Assembly (NCBI GenBank): GCA_015075305.1
Contig: JABTUS010000009.1
Span: 186,001-250,000, forward strand
Origin: Opitutaceae bacterium
GTDB taxonomy: Bacteria; Verrucomicrobiota; Verrucomicrobiia; Opitutales; Opitutaceae
Length of the DNA: 64,000 nt
Direction: 5' to 3'
Shown: positions 51,976 to 60,632 of the stretch, in pieces
Layout: every line of letters starts with the position of its first letter
Numbering within the stretch: position 1 is the first letter of the stretch
Notes under the pieces: generated by a model
Told to the model about the DNA's origin: nothing
Databases searched by the model: none
What the model saw: the letters and a program-made list of their open reading frames with translations, nothing else
Translations under genes and position numbers: made by a program

Positions 51976-54900
51976 ATGAAGAATTATCCGTTTCCAATCC
52001 GCGTTGCCGCAGACGCAACCGGGATTCTGCTGATCGGGATGATGGCATTCCTGCCCGCGATGCGAAGCCAGGCTCAAGCCGTTCCGGATTCGACCACGGA
52101 GAGGGACCAGGCTGGGCCGGTCGTATCCAAGGAGAACAGCGCCCCGTCAGCTCAGGATACAGTGGTGATGTCACCTTTCGAGGTCATTTCCAATGAGCGC
52201 GGATACTATTCGTCGACGACCATGTCGGGAACGCGTTTGAATTCGAAGGTGGAGGATCTGGCTGCGTCGATCACCGTCGTCACCAAGCAGCAGATGTCGG
52301 ATTTTGCACTCCTGGACATCAATGACGTGTTTGCCTATGAGGCGGGAACGGAGGGATCCCTGACTTACACTGATATTGCCGCGAACGCTGACGGCGTTCC
52401 GATCGACAGCACCCAGTTGAGCCCGAACACCGCAAACCGGGTCAGGGGGATCAGTTCTGCAAACCTTTCGTTCGGCAACTTTCAGACCAGCGGACGCGTG
52501 CCAGTCGATCCCATCATCATCGAAGCGGTCGAGATCAACCGGGGACCCAACTCGAGCGTCTTTGGGCTGGGCAATGCCGGAGGTACGGTGAATCTCCAGC
52601 CTGTCTCGGCCAATCTTACGCAAGACAAGTCGGAAGCGAAGATCCGTGGCGACAGTTATGACGGGTGGCGCACGAGCCTCGATTTGAACCGCGTTCTCAG
52701 CAAAAACCGCCTGGCGGTTCGTGTCAGCGGCGTTTATCAGCGCGACGGCTTCGAAAGAAAGCCATCCGGCACCGACACCCGGCGCCTGAATGGGATGGTA
52801 AAGTTTCGACCGTTCGAAAACACGACGATCAGCGGGTTCTATTCAAACTATCACCTCACGGGAAATCGTCCGAACACCACGATGCCGCTCGACGGCATCT
52901 CCCTGTGGGAGTCGGCTGGCAGACCCACATGGGATCCCGTGACGGCCACTGTCCACATTGATGGAAAATCAGCGGGAACCTTTACACCAACGACCCTTCC
53001 CGCCTATTTCTCCACCAGTTCGTCTCTCAGGACCTATTCAACAGTGGCGGTTGATGGAAGCGGCCAGGTGTCGCAGTGGATGCCGATGCAGATGACGACA
53101 AGCACGACCGATCCGAACGCGAGCAAGCAGAACGTGTTCATCGTGATAACGTCGCCGAATCAATTGAGGCAGACGCAGCCGCTTTGGTCCAGCAATGCCC
53201 AGCTTGGCGACAAGTCGATCTACGATTGGTCATCCATCAACCTGGCCGCCGTGAACCAACTGCGGCAGGACACCAATACGGCCATGTTGAACATCCAGCA
53301 GATCATCCTGAATACACCCATGCAGTTGCTGGCGGCCGAGGGAGGCTTTTATCGGGAGGACAGTCAGAGTTACGCTCGCAACATCATTGGAGGCGCCGGT
53401 TCGTCCGGGCGCATCGGATACTTGAACATGGACGTCAACGAGCGCCTCCCAACCGGTCAGCCGAATCCATTTTTCCTGCGGCCCTACCTGGGAATAAGCC
53501 TGCCACAGGATATTGATGAACCACTTCGGCACGAAACCGCACGCGCGCAGCTGGCTTACCGTCTCGATTTCAGACGCGAAAAGAACCTGCTTCGCTGGCT
53601 GGGACTGCACCAGCTTTCAGTCTACGGCGAGTACCAGGACAGGATTAGGCGCAGCATTGGGTACCGTGACATCATCGCTGACGATCATTCATGGCTCCTG
53701 CCTGTTCCGCGGGCAACGGTCAATGCGGCACAGGGGGGTGGCACCGACGTCGCAAGAAACTACTTCAGGTACTATGTGGGCGACAAGGGGCCCCATGTGG
53801 ATTATGCGCCCGGCCGGTTGAGCTATGGCACGTATCCCCATGTCTGGGGCAACGGTGTCACCGGCGTATTCAAGACGGAATCCGCATTGCTCGCGCAGGG
53901 AATATCAGCGGACAGAACAGCCGGGAGCAGCAATTCCCGTCAGGTCATCAAGACCCGAGGGGCCACTCTTCAAAGCTTCTTTTGGAATGATCGCATAGTG
54001 ACGACAGTCGGGGTGCGACAGGACACGAATCACAACAAGGTTGGCATTACCCCAAAGTTTCTGGCTGACGGGACACTCGACTGGGATTCGTGGAATGCCT
54101 GGGGCCCTGCCGACTGGATCATCAAGAAAGGCACAACAAAAACCGTGGGAGTTGTGGCCAAGGTCCTTCCCTGGCTCAACCTGCACGCGAATTTTTCTGA
54201 CAGCTTCGAGCCCAGCGCGACAGCCTACGACATCTTCCTGAATCCGCTGCCGGATCCAACCGGGCGCGGGCACGACTACGGAGTGACGCTGAAGCTCCTG
54301 GACGGAAGGCTTGTGATGCGTGTGATCAAGTACGAAACCAAACAGATCGATGCCAGGGCTGGGGCAACGGCGGCAGCCCGTACGCGAGCGATGGACTTCG
54401 ATTTCGTGAGTTCATCCACCAATCGCAGCAACTGGCTCAATGCGAATGCGCTTCGCTGGATTACCGCGGCTGCTGCGGCGAACGGGCAGACGCTCACACC
54501 CGATCAGGCAACCGCCCAAGTCGCTGCATTGATGGGCTTTTCCGTGGAGGAGTACAATGCGCAGAAGGATGTCCCCAACAGCAGCATCTCTGAAACCGCG
54601 GACGTTCTGGCGAAAGGCAGGGAGGTTGAGATCAACTACAATCCCACCAACTACTTTACGGTCAAGTTGAACGCGGTGAAACTGGAGTCCATCAATCTGC
54701 ACCTGTCGCCGGCGGTAACCGAATGGATCGAAAAACGCATGCCCATTTGGGAGAAGATCATCGACCCTGAAACCAAGACACCGTGGTACACCACCAGCTA
54801 TCCCGGTGCGTCGGCCAGCGCACGCACGCCGTCGGCCTTCCTTTCGGGAACCGTGTTGACTCCTCTCGGCGTCGACAAGGCGCTGGAAGGCAAGAGCCGC

Positions 54901-55302
54901 CCCCAGGTTCGCAAGTACAAGGTGAACCTGGCCACAAGCTACCGTATGGCGGGCCTGACGGATCACAAGGTTCTCAAGCGCGTAACTGTTGGCGGTGCAC
55001 TGCGCTGGGAGGATCGCGGCTCAATCGGTTTCTATGGAGTCGAAAGTCCGCCCACGATTGTGACTGACCTTGATCCGACCCGGCCGATCTGGGACAAGGC
55101 CCATCTCTACGCTGACGCCTTTGTTTCGTATCGTACCCGTTTGTTCGCCGACAAGGTCAGCACGACCTTTCAGTTGAATGTGCGAAATCTCCAGGAAAGT
55201 GGACGGCTGCAGGCCGTGGCAGCGTATCCGGATGGAACTCCCTGGGCGTTTCGGATAGTCGATCCACGTCAATTCATTCTTAGCGCGTCGTTTGAATTCT
55301 GA
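51976..55302 (+). CDS. TonB-dependent outer-membrane receptor
   Basis: This 1108-residue outer-membrane transporter has a signal peptide (residues about 11-35, ending in RSQAQA). The typical Opitutaceae pattern TVVMSPFEVISNERGYYSSTT starts near residue 63, then the plug domain (SKVEDLAASITVVTKQQMSDF, VRGISSANLSF, VEINRGPNSSVFGLGNAGGT) and the beta barrel. It ends RQFILSASFEF, with the terminal aromatic residue of outer-membrane proteins. No SusD partner is present, as usual in this phylum. Its location between phosphatase and hexosaminidase genes suggests uptake of a glycan or sugar phosphate. The ATG at 51976 was chosen for the signal peptide. Confidence 0.92.
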   Translation: MKNYPFPIRVAADATGILLIGMMAFLPAMRSQAQAVPDSTTERDQAGPVVSKENSAPSAQDTVVMSPFEVISNERGYYSSTTMSGTRLNSKVEDLAASITVVTKQQMSDFALLDINDVFAYEAGTEGSLTYTDIAANADGVPIDSTQLSPNTANRVRGISSANLSFGNFQTSGRVPVDPIIIEAVEINRGPNSSVFGLGNAGGTVNLQPVSANLTQDKSEAKIRGDSYDGWRTSLDLNRVLSKNRLAVRVSGVYQRDGFERKPSGTDTRRLNGMVKFRPFENTTISGFYSNYHLTGNRPNTTMPLDGISLWESAGRPTWDPVTATVHIDGKSAGTFTPTTLPAYFSTSSSLRTYSTVAVDGSGQVSQWMPMQMTTSTTDPNASKQNVFIVITSPNQLRQTQPLWSSNAQLGDKSIYDWSSINLAAVNQLRQDTNTAMLNIQQIILNTPMQLLAAEGGFYREDSQSYARNIIGGAGSSGRIGYLNMDVNERLPTGQPNPFFLRPYLGISLPQDIDEPLRHETARAQLAYRLDFRREKNLLRWLGLHQLSVYGEYQDRIRRSIGYRDIIADDHSWLLPVPRATVNAAQGGGTDVARNYFRYYVGDKGPHVDYAPGRLSYGTYPHVWGNGVTGVFKTESALLAQGISADRTAGSSNSRQVIKTRGATLQSFFWNDRIVTTVGVRQDTNHNKVGITPKFLADGTLDWDSWNAWGPADWIIKKGTTKTVGVVAKVLPWLNLHANFSDSFEPSATAYDIFLNPLPDPTGRGHDYGVTLKLLDGRLVMRVIKYETKQIDARAGATAAARTRAMDFDFVSSSTNRSNWLNANALRWITAAAAANGQTLTPDQATAQVAALMGFSVEEYNAQKDVPNSSISETADVLAKGREVEINYNPTNYFTVKLNAVKLESINLHLSPAVTEWIEKRMPIWEKIIDPETKTPWYTTSYPGASASARTPSAFLSGTVLTPLGVDKALEGKSRPQVRKYKVNLATSYRMAGLTDHKVLKRVTVGGALRWEDRGSIGFYGVESPPTIVTDLDPTRPIWDKAHLYADAFVSYRTRLFADKVSTTFQLNVRNLQESGRLQAVAAYPDGTPWAFRIVDPRQFILSASFEF

Positions 55303-55396
55303 CGATGCCAGCGCTTCCACCGATCTTCCAAGGCTGACGAACCGCGGATCTTGATTCTCCGGCCTAGGTGCTGTGAGACTTGTACAGTCCGCGGGT

Positions 55397-55413
55397 CGCA
55401 CTTTTCCTGTGCG
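55397..55413. promoter_or_regulatory. Inverted repeat upstream of the GH20 gene
   Basis: CGCAC-TTTTCCT-GTGCG is a perfect 5-bp inverted repeat, 54-70 bases before the GH20 ATG at 55467. On the minus strand it contains AAAAGTGCG, like the core in the ridA site. Confidence 0.35.
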
Positions 55414-55466
55414 CCAGTGCCGGCCATCCCTTTCTGGTTTGGCAGGCGCGCGCAGCCAGTTTCCCC

Positions 55467-57842
55467 ATGCTCCTTCTTCCAATTCGACTCAAGTCCGGAT
55501 CTGTATTGATTGGCTGCCTCATCTGGTTCTTTGCGTGCAGATGTCCTGGCGCCGCTGAAAGTTTCGGGCCAGTTTTTCCCGTGCCCCAGGAGGTTGTGCC
55601 GGGAGTCGGTTCATTCAGGTTGGATGAGACCGTAACCCTGGCGGTTCCTGTCAACGCCAGGGCGCACGATCTGTTTCTGGCCCGGAGTCTCGCGGCGAAT
55701 CTGGCGCAGTGGCGTGGAATCGCTGTGCGTACAGTAGTGACCGATCAATTGCCGGACAGCCGTGTCATTGTGATGGGTGGTCGGGAGAATCCATTGGTGA
55801 AACAGGCCGAGGATCGGTTCGGACTGATGAAGGGATCGCGTCCGCCGGGCGAAGGATACATCCTGGCGGTTCTTCCTGAAGCAATAGTGGTCGATGGCAC
55901 GGATGACGCGGGCGCCTTCCACGGACTTCAGTCCCTGCGGCAGTTGCTGAACCATGCGGAGCCCAGCCTTGAACTGCCGGCGATCAGGATCCGGGATTGG
56001 CCATACAAGCCGATACGAGGAGTGAAGTTGTACCTGCCTGGGAGAGAAAACATCGCCTTCTTCAAGCGTTTCGTGGCCGATTTCATGGCTCTCTACAAAT
56101 TCAATTATCTGTTTGTCGAATTCAATGGCGCGATGCGATCCGACACGCATCCAGAGGTGAACGCCGGCTGGCTGGACCTCTCCAGGGACCTTGCATTCAG
56201 TCGGAGGGATCGCCCAACGGGAGCACGTGGCGAGTATCAGGACTCGCCAAATCAGGATGTGGCGGATGGAGGGATTGTGGAAAAGGAGGAGGTTGCGGAC
56301 CTGGTCGCCTGGGCAAGGCTCCACCATGTCAATTTTGTGCCGGAAGTTCCCTCGCTGTCCCACTCGTACTATCTCCTCACGCGCCACCGGGAACTGGCGG
56401 ACCTCGCACAGGCGAACTGGGAGTGGCCGGATGCCTACGATCCGGACAATCCGGCGACCTACCGCCTCTATTTCGACATTCTTGATGAGATCATCGAGGC
56501 AACAGGACCCTCCATGGTCCATATTGGTCACGATGAATGGCGTGTCCCGCTTGGAAATACCGATGCGGATGACGCCGCCGCGCGCCGCACCCAGTACATC
56601 GCCGACTTGAACCGGATCCACAGGCATCTGTCGGACAGGAAGATCAGGACCGCGATCTACGGCGATCACCTGCTTGAGTCGGTGCGGGGTGACGAGTTTT
56701 CCGAGCAAAAAACCAAGGACGGCGAGCACTATCGCTGGCCCGGCGGGCTAACCCGCCGCCAGGTCGAAACCGAGATTCCAAAGGATATCCTTGTATTCAA
56801 CTGGTTCTGGAGGGACGGCCGCGAAGGTCAGGGCGAATTCAACGACATCGCGGTTGAAGACCTGGGATTCGAGCAGGTCCTGGGAAATTTTGAGCCCTAC
56901 ATCATCAACTATGAGCGCCGCAGTGCGCGACGGAGCATCAAGGGAGGAGTACCGTCTTCGTGGGCTGCGACGAATGAATTCAATTTTGCGAAGGATCTTC
57001 TCTACGACTTCATCGGGTGCGCCAATCTCACATGGTCGACGCACTGGCTGCCGGAATCGAGGCTGGCAGACATCGTCCAACATGAATTGCCGATCGTGCG
57101 GCGTTATCTCAGCGGAGGCCCGCTGCCGAGCGAGTGCGGCGATGCTGTCCATCCCCTGGCGGTCGCACGGTCTGCTGCTTTTCCGAAGGAGGAAATGCGA
57201 GCGGGTTTGAATCCGAACCTTTTCCGAGAAGGAACAGTCATCTCCGGCAACCTGGCATTCGACATTCCGGACATGGACGGCGCCGAAGGCGGTTTTGCGG
57301 CAGCGGTGGGTGTTTCAGGCTCCAAGCCGATTGAAATGCCCTCGGTCTCCAATCCAATTCCGATCGGAGCTGATGCCAGCAGCCTGATTTTTTTGCACGC
57401 ACTCGCCCGGCCGTCGACAAACATGTTTGCGTACAAGTACGTCTACAACCAAGAGGACTCCTCGGACCTGATGGGGTACTACGAGGTTGTCTATGAGGAC
57501 GGCTTCGTTGCAACAGTCCCCATTCGCTACGGTTACAACATACTGGAGTGGTCATCGGGACTGCGTGCGACACCGCGCAATCAATGCTATGGAGCCCGGG
57601 CGGTCGAGTTGGGGAAGTCTCCAGAGAAGCGCGTTACCTTCTTCGCCCTGGAATGGCCCAATCCCCGGCTGGGCAGAAAAATAAGGGAAGTGCGTCTGCA
57701 CGGAACCAGGAATTTCCGCAGTGCGGCGAAGAGCGGACCGGAGATGTCCGCCAACGTGATTTTCCTGAGCGCCGTCAGCATCGTGAAACCGCGCGGTTTT
57801 CCGGAGCCGGTTTCCGCCCGGTCAGCGGAAAAGCCTGAATAG
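55467..57842 (+). CDS. GH20-family beta-N-acetylhexosaminidase
   Basis: This 791-residue secreted enzyme removes terminal N-acetylglucosamine or galactosamine. It starts with a signal segment (about residues 10-28, GSVLIGCLIWFFACRCPGAA), an N-terminal GH20b-like domain (to about 160) and the catalytic TIM barrel. The paired catalytic residues Asp356-Glu357 lie in HIGHDEW. Further barrel motifs are RGVKLYLPGRENIAFFKRF and FVPEVPSLSHSYYLL. The C-terminal region is a beta domain. It stands downstream of the TonB receptor. Chitin, peptidoglycan or glycoprotein substrates are all possible. The ATG at 55467 was chosen for the signal peptide; the frame starts at 55380. Confidence 0.88.
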   Translation: MLLLPIRLKSGSVLIGCLIWFFACRCPGAAESFGPVFPVPQEVVPGVGSFRLDETVTLAVPVNARAHDLFLARSLAANLAQWRGIAVRTVVTDQLPDSRVIVMGGRENPLVKQAEDRFGLMKGSRPPGEGYILAVLPEAIVVDGTDDAGAFHGLQSLRQLLNHAEPSLELPAIRIRDWPYKPIRGVKLYLPGRENIAFFKRFVADFMALYKFNYLFVEFNGAMRSDTHPEVNAGWLDLSRDLAFSRRDRPTGARGEYQDSPNQDVADGGIVEKEEVADLVAWARLHHVNFVPEVPSLSHSYYLLTRHRELADLAQANWEWPDAYDPDNPATYRLYFDILDEIIEATGPSMVHIGHDEWRVPLGNTDADDAAARRTQYIADLNRIHRHLSDRKIRTAIYGDHLLESVRGDEFSEQKTKDGEHYRWPGGLTRRQVETEIPKDILVFNWFWRDGREGQGEFNDIAVEDLGFEQVLGNFEPYIINYERRSARRSIKGGVPSSWAATNEFNFAKDLLYDFIGCANLTWSTHWLPESRLADIVQHELPIVRRYLSGGPLPSECGDAVHPLAVARSAAFPKEEMRAGLNPNLFREGTVISGNLAFDIPDMDGAEGGFAAAVGVSGSKPIEMPSVSNPIPIGADASSLIFLHALARPSTNMFAYKYVYNQEDSSDLMGYYEVVYEDGFVATVPIRYGYNILEWSSGLRATPRNQCYGARAVELGKSPEKRVTFFALEWPNPRLGRKIREVRLHGTRNFRSAAKSGPEMSANVIFLSAVSIVKPRGFPEPVSARSAEKPE

Positions 57843-57857
57843 GCGGCCCACTTTGAC

Positions 57858-58844
57858 ATGAGATTCGTCCACCTTGCCCTGAGTGTAGCAATATGCGGCA
57901 CGCTTGTGGGTCAGCCGGCGCGCGAGGCGGCGGCTTCTCGCTTCAATTTCGTGGCGATGGGATGCGTTCCCTATGGTCGCGTTGAAAACAGCAGAAGCAG
58001 TTTCCTGCGTTTGCTGCGGGAGGTTGATCGGATCCAGCCTGCGTTTGCCGTGCATCTGGGGGACATTCTTGGTGGCAACGAAAAGCCGGCGGATGAGGTG
58101 CTGCGACAGCGCCGCGATGACTTCGACAGTGTAAACGGAGCCTTGATCTACACGCCGGGCGACAACGAGTGGACGGATTCGCACAGTCCGGGGCAGGGGA
58201 GTTTTGAACCGTTGGAGAGATTGGAAAAACTTCGAAACCTGTTTTTCACGGAGGATTCGAGCCGTGGGCGGAATCCCCTGCGGCTGGATACGCAGCGTCA
58301 CGATCCTCGATTTTCCAAGTATGCCGAGAACGCCAGGTGGACGGTTTCAGGCGTGGTCTTCGCAACGGTGCATGTCGTTGGAAGCTCCAACAATGTTCGT
58401 CCATCCGTGCCGAGCGCGATGGAGGAGTGGCAGGACAGAGACCTGGCGGACGAGGCGTGGATCGAACAGACATTTGATGTCGCCTCGAAGAAAGGTGCTC
58501 CGGGCATCGTCCTCTTTTTTCACGCGGATCCCTTTGCGGCTGATCGTGGGCAGGCCGGCGTCAAGCGCAGCTACGAGCGCTTCCTGAAAACCGTGGAGCG
58601 GGGGGCGCGGGATTTCGCCCGTCCCGTGCTCCTCGTTCACGCGGATGAACACCGGTACCGGCTCGACGTGGGCATGCGGTTTGAATTGTCAGCCACGCCG
58701 CTCCAGAACGTCACGCGTTTGGAGACATTCGGCGACTCCAACATCCATGCGGTTCTGGTGACTGTGGATCCTGGATCTCCCCAGGTCTTCCTGGCTGGGC
58801 CGCTGATTGTTCCGGGGAATCCGGTGCCTCGCCTGCCCAAATAG
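57858..58844 (+). CDS. Exported calcineurin-like metallophosphoesterase
   Basis: This 328-residue protein has a signal peptide (MRFVHLALSVAICGTLVGQPA). The metal-binding motifs are AVHLGDILGGNEKPADE and TPGDNEWTDSH (in place of GNHE), with FFHADPF and LLVHADEHRYRLD at later positions. The usual GNH motif is altered to GDN, as in some other phosphoesterases. It lies 15 bases after the GH20 gene, so the two are co-transcribed. The substrate is not known; together with the other exported phosphatase it suggests a phosphorylated polymer. Confidence 0.77.
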   Translation: MRFVHLALSVAICGTLVGQPAREAAASRFNFVAMGCVPYGRVENSRSSFLRLLREVDRIQPAFAVHLGDILGGNEKPADEVLRQRRDDFDSVNGALIYTPGDNEWTDSHSPGQGSFEPLERLEKLRNLFFTEDSSRGRNPLRLDTQRHDPRFSKYAENARWTVSGVVFATVHVVGSSNNVRPSVPSAMEEWQDRDLADEAWIEQTFDVASKKGAPGIVLFFHADPFAADRGQAGVKRSYERFLKTVERGARDFARPVLLVHADEHRYRLDVGMRFELSATPLQNVTRLETFGDSNIHAVLVTVDPGSPQVFLAGPLIVPGNPVPRLPK

Positions 58845-58878
58845 CGACTGCCAGGCAGGCTTCACGGGCAGCCAACCC

Positions 58879-59538
58879 TCAGGGGGTTGCCGCCTTTTCC
58901 GGATTTGGTTCAAGCACTATGTTGGTGCCGCGCGTAAGATGGCGTCGCAGGGCATCAACGGCTTCGTCAATTTTGCCGACTTTCAAGGCAGCGACTATCG
59001 CGCGATGTTCCTGCTCGGTCTGTTCGTAGTCTTCGATGTATTCCTTCGACTGTCCTACGCGAATTTGGAACAGAGGGATGTGGCAGTGTTCATACGCGCG
59101 GAGAAGCCGGCGGTTTCCTGATGCCGCGACCAAGAGATCGTGAAAGCGACGGTCAGCCTCCCATGCACCTGTATGGTAACCCTTCCTGACCATGTACGCG
59201 AAGTCGTCGCAGGTGGTTTCCATTTCCGCGATCTCCTCAGAGGAAATCCGCTCCCGGGCCAGTCGTATTGCCGCGACCTCCAGGATTTCGCGGACTTCGC
59301 GTATCTCAATGACATCCTTGGGTTCCATGCCGGCGGCAAAGAACCCGCCTTTTTCGCCCCTTTCGACCAAGCCCTCCCCGTGAAGTCTCGTAAGGGCTTC
59401 ACGTACGGCGAGGCGTCCGACAGTGAGTTTGCCGGCCCATTCTTCTTCCTTGAGCCGATCCTCTGGTCGAATTTCCAGGATCAGTATTCGGCGGCGAATC
59501 TCGGAGTACGCTTTATCCGACTGAAGCTGTGATGCCAT
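58879..59538 (-). CDS. GntR-family transcriptional regulator (FCD domain)
   Basis: This 219-residue regulator has a winged helix-turn-helix (AYSEIRRRILILEIRPEDRLKEEEWAGKL and AVREALTRLHGEGLVERG) and an FCD effector domain with IREVREILEVAAIRLA and WEADRRFHDLLVAASGNRRL. The conserved metal-site residues Asp and His of FCD are visible in DRRFHD. FCD regulators respond to organic acids or sugar acids. It is divergent from the second DeoR regulator and convergent with the phosphoesterase gene. It may control the glycan locus or the sugar-acid dehydrogenase. Confidence 0.9.
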   Translation of the reverse strand: MASQLQSDKAYSEIRRRILILEIRPEDRLKEEEWAGKLTVGRLAVREALTRLHGEGLVERGEKGGFFAAGMEPKDVIEIREVREILEVAAIRLARERISSEEIAEMETTCDDFAYMVRKGYHTGAWEADRRFHDLLVAASGNRRLLRAYEHCHIPLFQIRVGQSKEYIEDYEQTEQEHRAIVAALKVGKIDEAVDALRRHLTRGTNIVLEPNPEKAATP

Positions 59539-59658
59539 ACTGTTGCCAAATGCTTATCTTTTTTGTCTGCATAAGTGATGCAGGGGATGTCGGGCTTTGC
59601 GAGGTCATTTTTGGCTCTCCGTTCAAGTCACAGCTTTCTAACTAACAAAAATGAGGAA

Positions 59659-59690
59659 AAAATGTTGACGAAAATAGCGCTAAAATGTTG
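59659..59690. promoter_or_regulatory. Direct repeats with central palindrome upstream of the second DeoR gene
   Basis: AAAATGTTG occurs at 59659-59667 and 59682-59690, 23 bases apart. Between them is the palindrome TAGCGCTA at 59675-59682. This lies in the AT-rich space between the GntR and DeoR genes and could be an operator. Confidence 0.4.
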
Positions 59691-59773
59691 TCATGTGTTT
59701 GCCCTTCTTCCCCATGGTTGGCCTTTCGCCGCAAACGCTAGGTTTGGCTCGCCGAAATGTCGGATGTTTCCCG

Positions 59774-60547
59774 ATGGACGCATCAGATGGTTCGGCGGGT
59801 AGAGTTCGTCAGATTGCCAGGTTGCTGATGCAGGTAGGACCGCTGACTGTGGCTGACATAGCCGCGCGTTTCAGAATCTCCTACGCGACTGCCAGGCGGG
59901 ATGGAATTCAGTTGGCCCATTCGGGTCAGGTGGTGCGGAAGCACGGCAGGCTCTTACCGGCGGTCAGTGTGGCTGGTGAGCAATCGTTTCAAGCACGCAG
60001 CACCTCACAGACTGGAGCCAAGTCTCAAATTGCACAGAGGGCGGTTCAGCTCTTGCCTGAGACCGGCACCATCTTCGTGGATGCTGGAACAACCTGTCTT
60101 GAGGTTGGACGCCTCTTGTTGCACCGCCCGGGACTTCGGGTCGCAACCAATTCAATTCCATTGATGGAGTTGGCGGTGGACGCCCGGGCGAGCATCATTG
60201 CAATTGGAGGAGAAGTTCGCAAGACCTCGCTCGCTCTGACCGGCGCCCTGATGCAGCCTTGGATGACTGGGCTTCACTTTGATGCGGCGATCATAGGCAC
60301 CGCCGGCGTCGAACTTTCCACAGGTGCCTACACCAGCGAGATGAACGAAGCGGCCATCAAGTCGGAGGCCTTGCGGCGATCGAATCTGCGGGTGCTGGTG
60401 GCGGATTCAGAAAAGTGGAATCGTCCCAGTGCGGTTCACTTTGCCCCTTGGAGCGCATTCTCGGCCTTTGTAACCAACTTCGAGATGGTGCCGGACGCCC
60501 GAAGGTTGCTCGCAGGCGAGAGTGTGAGCGTCCACCGTTGTTGGTGA
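59774..60547 (+). CDS. DeoR/GlpR-family transcriptional regulator (paralogue of the one at 45.1-45.9 kb)
   Basis: This 257-residue regulator has the HTH LTVADIAARFRISYATARRDGIQLAHSG and a DeoR sensor domain with the usual effector motif FVDAGTTCLEVGRLLLHRPG and later AIIGTAGV. It is clearly related to the regulator at 45118-45876: both share ATARRD, VGRLLL, and the ending SEKWNRPSAVHFAPWSAFSAF versus SKWNSRAAVRLAPWASFSS. It lies at the other end of the glycan locus. The ATG at 59774 was chosen as closest to the HTH; ATG at 59693 is possible. Confidence 0.87.
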   Translation: MDASDGSAGRVRQIARLLMQVGPLTVADIAARFRISYATARRDGIQLAHSGQVVRKHGRLLPAVSVAGEQSFQARSTSQTGAKSQIAQRAVQLLPETGTIFVDAGTTCLEVGRLLLHRPGLRVATNSIPLMELAVDARASIIAIGGEVRKTSLALTGALMQPWMTGLHFDAAIIGTAGVELSTGAYTSEMNEAAIKSEALRRSNLRVLVADSEKWNRPSAVHFAPWSAFSAFVTNFEMVPDARRLLAGESVSVHRCW

Positions 60548-60632
60548 GAAGCCAGAATTTTCCAAGCCTTGAGCCGCCCCGTGGCAAAGACCGATGTCTT
60601 CGAAGCCGCGACTCCAAGATCACGGGGACGAC

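Noticed and set aside
58867-58895. Terminator hairpin between the phosphoesterase and GntR genes
   Set aside because: The stem is interrupted and the T-run is short, so it is too weak to list.
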